Source of the DNA: JBBRVW01 sp963784645
Lineage (GTDB): Bacteria; Actinomycetota; Actinomycetes; JACCUZ01
Direction of reading: 5' to 3'
DNA: 64,000 nucleotides
NCBI GenBank assembly: GCA_963784645.1
Contig: CAWARY010000015.1
Location: 1 to 64,000, forward strand
Part shown: one piece after another, positions 63,986-64,000 of the stretch
How positions within the stretch are numbered: the first letter of the stretch is position 1
Layout: every line of letters begins with the position of its first letter
The notes under the pieces: generated by a model
What the model was told of the DNA's origin: nothing
What the model saw: the letters and a program-made list of their open reading frames with translations, nothing else
Databases searched by the model: none
Translations under genes and position numbers: made by a program

Positions 63986-64000
63986 CTTGACGGTGTGCAA

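Overview
The window is high-GC DNA with GTG starts, 4-base GTGA/ATGA gene overlaps and gene families typical of an actinobacterium. DnaG, dGTPase, pyruvate phosphate dikinase, a principal-type sigma factor, an ECF42 sigma factor with a YCII partner, and a bacterial topoisomerase IB together suggest Nocardioides or a close relative. This placement is inferred from gene content, not from a marker search.

Positions 1-1,718 hold gene debris: a frameshifted major-facilitator transporter running into the last part of a large LuxR-type regulator. From 2,006 to 25,843 lies what looks like a genomic island for quaternary-amine catabolism. It is bracketed by a 33-bp direct repeat (32/33 identical) that is the 3' end of a tRNA gene. 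Just inside the left repeat sit a broken excisionase gene and the first ~45 codons of a tyrosine integrase. The island carries a glycine-betaine-type Rieske demethylase with its reductase, an FMN oxidoreductase of the dimethylglycine/trimethylamine dehydrogenase family, a LysR regulator and an OpuC-type betaine ABC transporter split by an IS1380-family remnant. Next comes an unusual plus-strand row: ADP-forming acyl-CoA synthetase, enoyl-CoA hydratase, SDR, alkyl-DHAP-synthase-like flavoprotein and FGGY kinase. It ends with an amine oxidase, a dimethylglycine dehydrogenase-GcvT fusion and an MttB-family methyltransferase. Together these would import a betaine and strip its methyl groups one by one into formaldehyde or the folate pool. 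About twenty single-base frameshifts hit this island, far more than the DNA to its right.

From 25.9 to 64 kb the DNA looks like core chromosome. 25.9-31.3 kb: ECF42 sigma/YCII pair (with a 171-bp in-frame tandem duplication), a cysteine-synthase-like enzyme, two tRNA genes, a YtxH-like protein and topoisomerase IB. 31.3-40.5 kb: a minus-strand housekeeping run ppdK > SanA-like > dgt > FAD reductase > dnaG > sigma factor. 40.6-49.5 kb: metabolic and hydrolytic genes (DUF998, Gfo/Idh, deacetylase-like, P1 peptidase, CocE hydrolase, GNAT, alpha/beta hydrolase, M20 amidohydrolase, ACT protein) plus a 39-codon kinase stub.

49.5-59.6 kb holds a second amine-demethylation locus: two further Rieske oxygenases around a TetR regulator and a monomeric sarcosine-oxidase-like enzyme, joined by 4-base overlaps and short gaps to a Dpp/Opp-type transporter with a natural permease-ATPase fusion and a binding protein tethered by a C-terminal membrane helix. 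The window ends with an S9 prolyl oligopeptidase, a small lipoprotein and a secreted Asp-box (BNR) protein whose ATG lies at 63,985.
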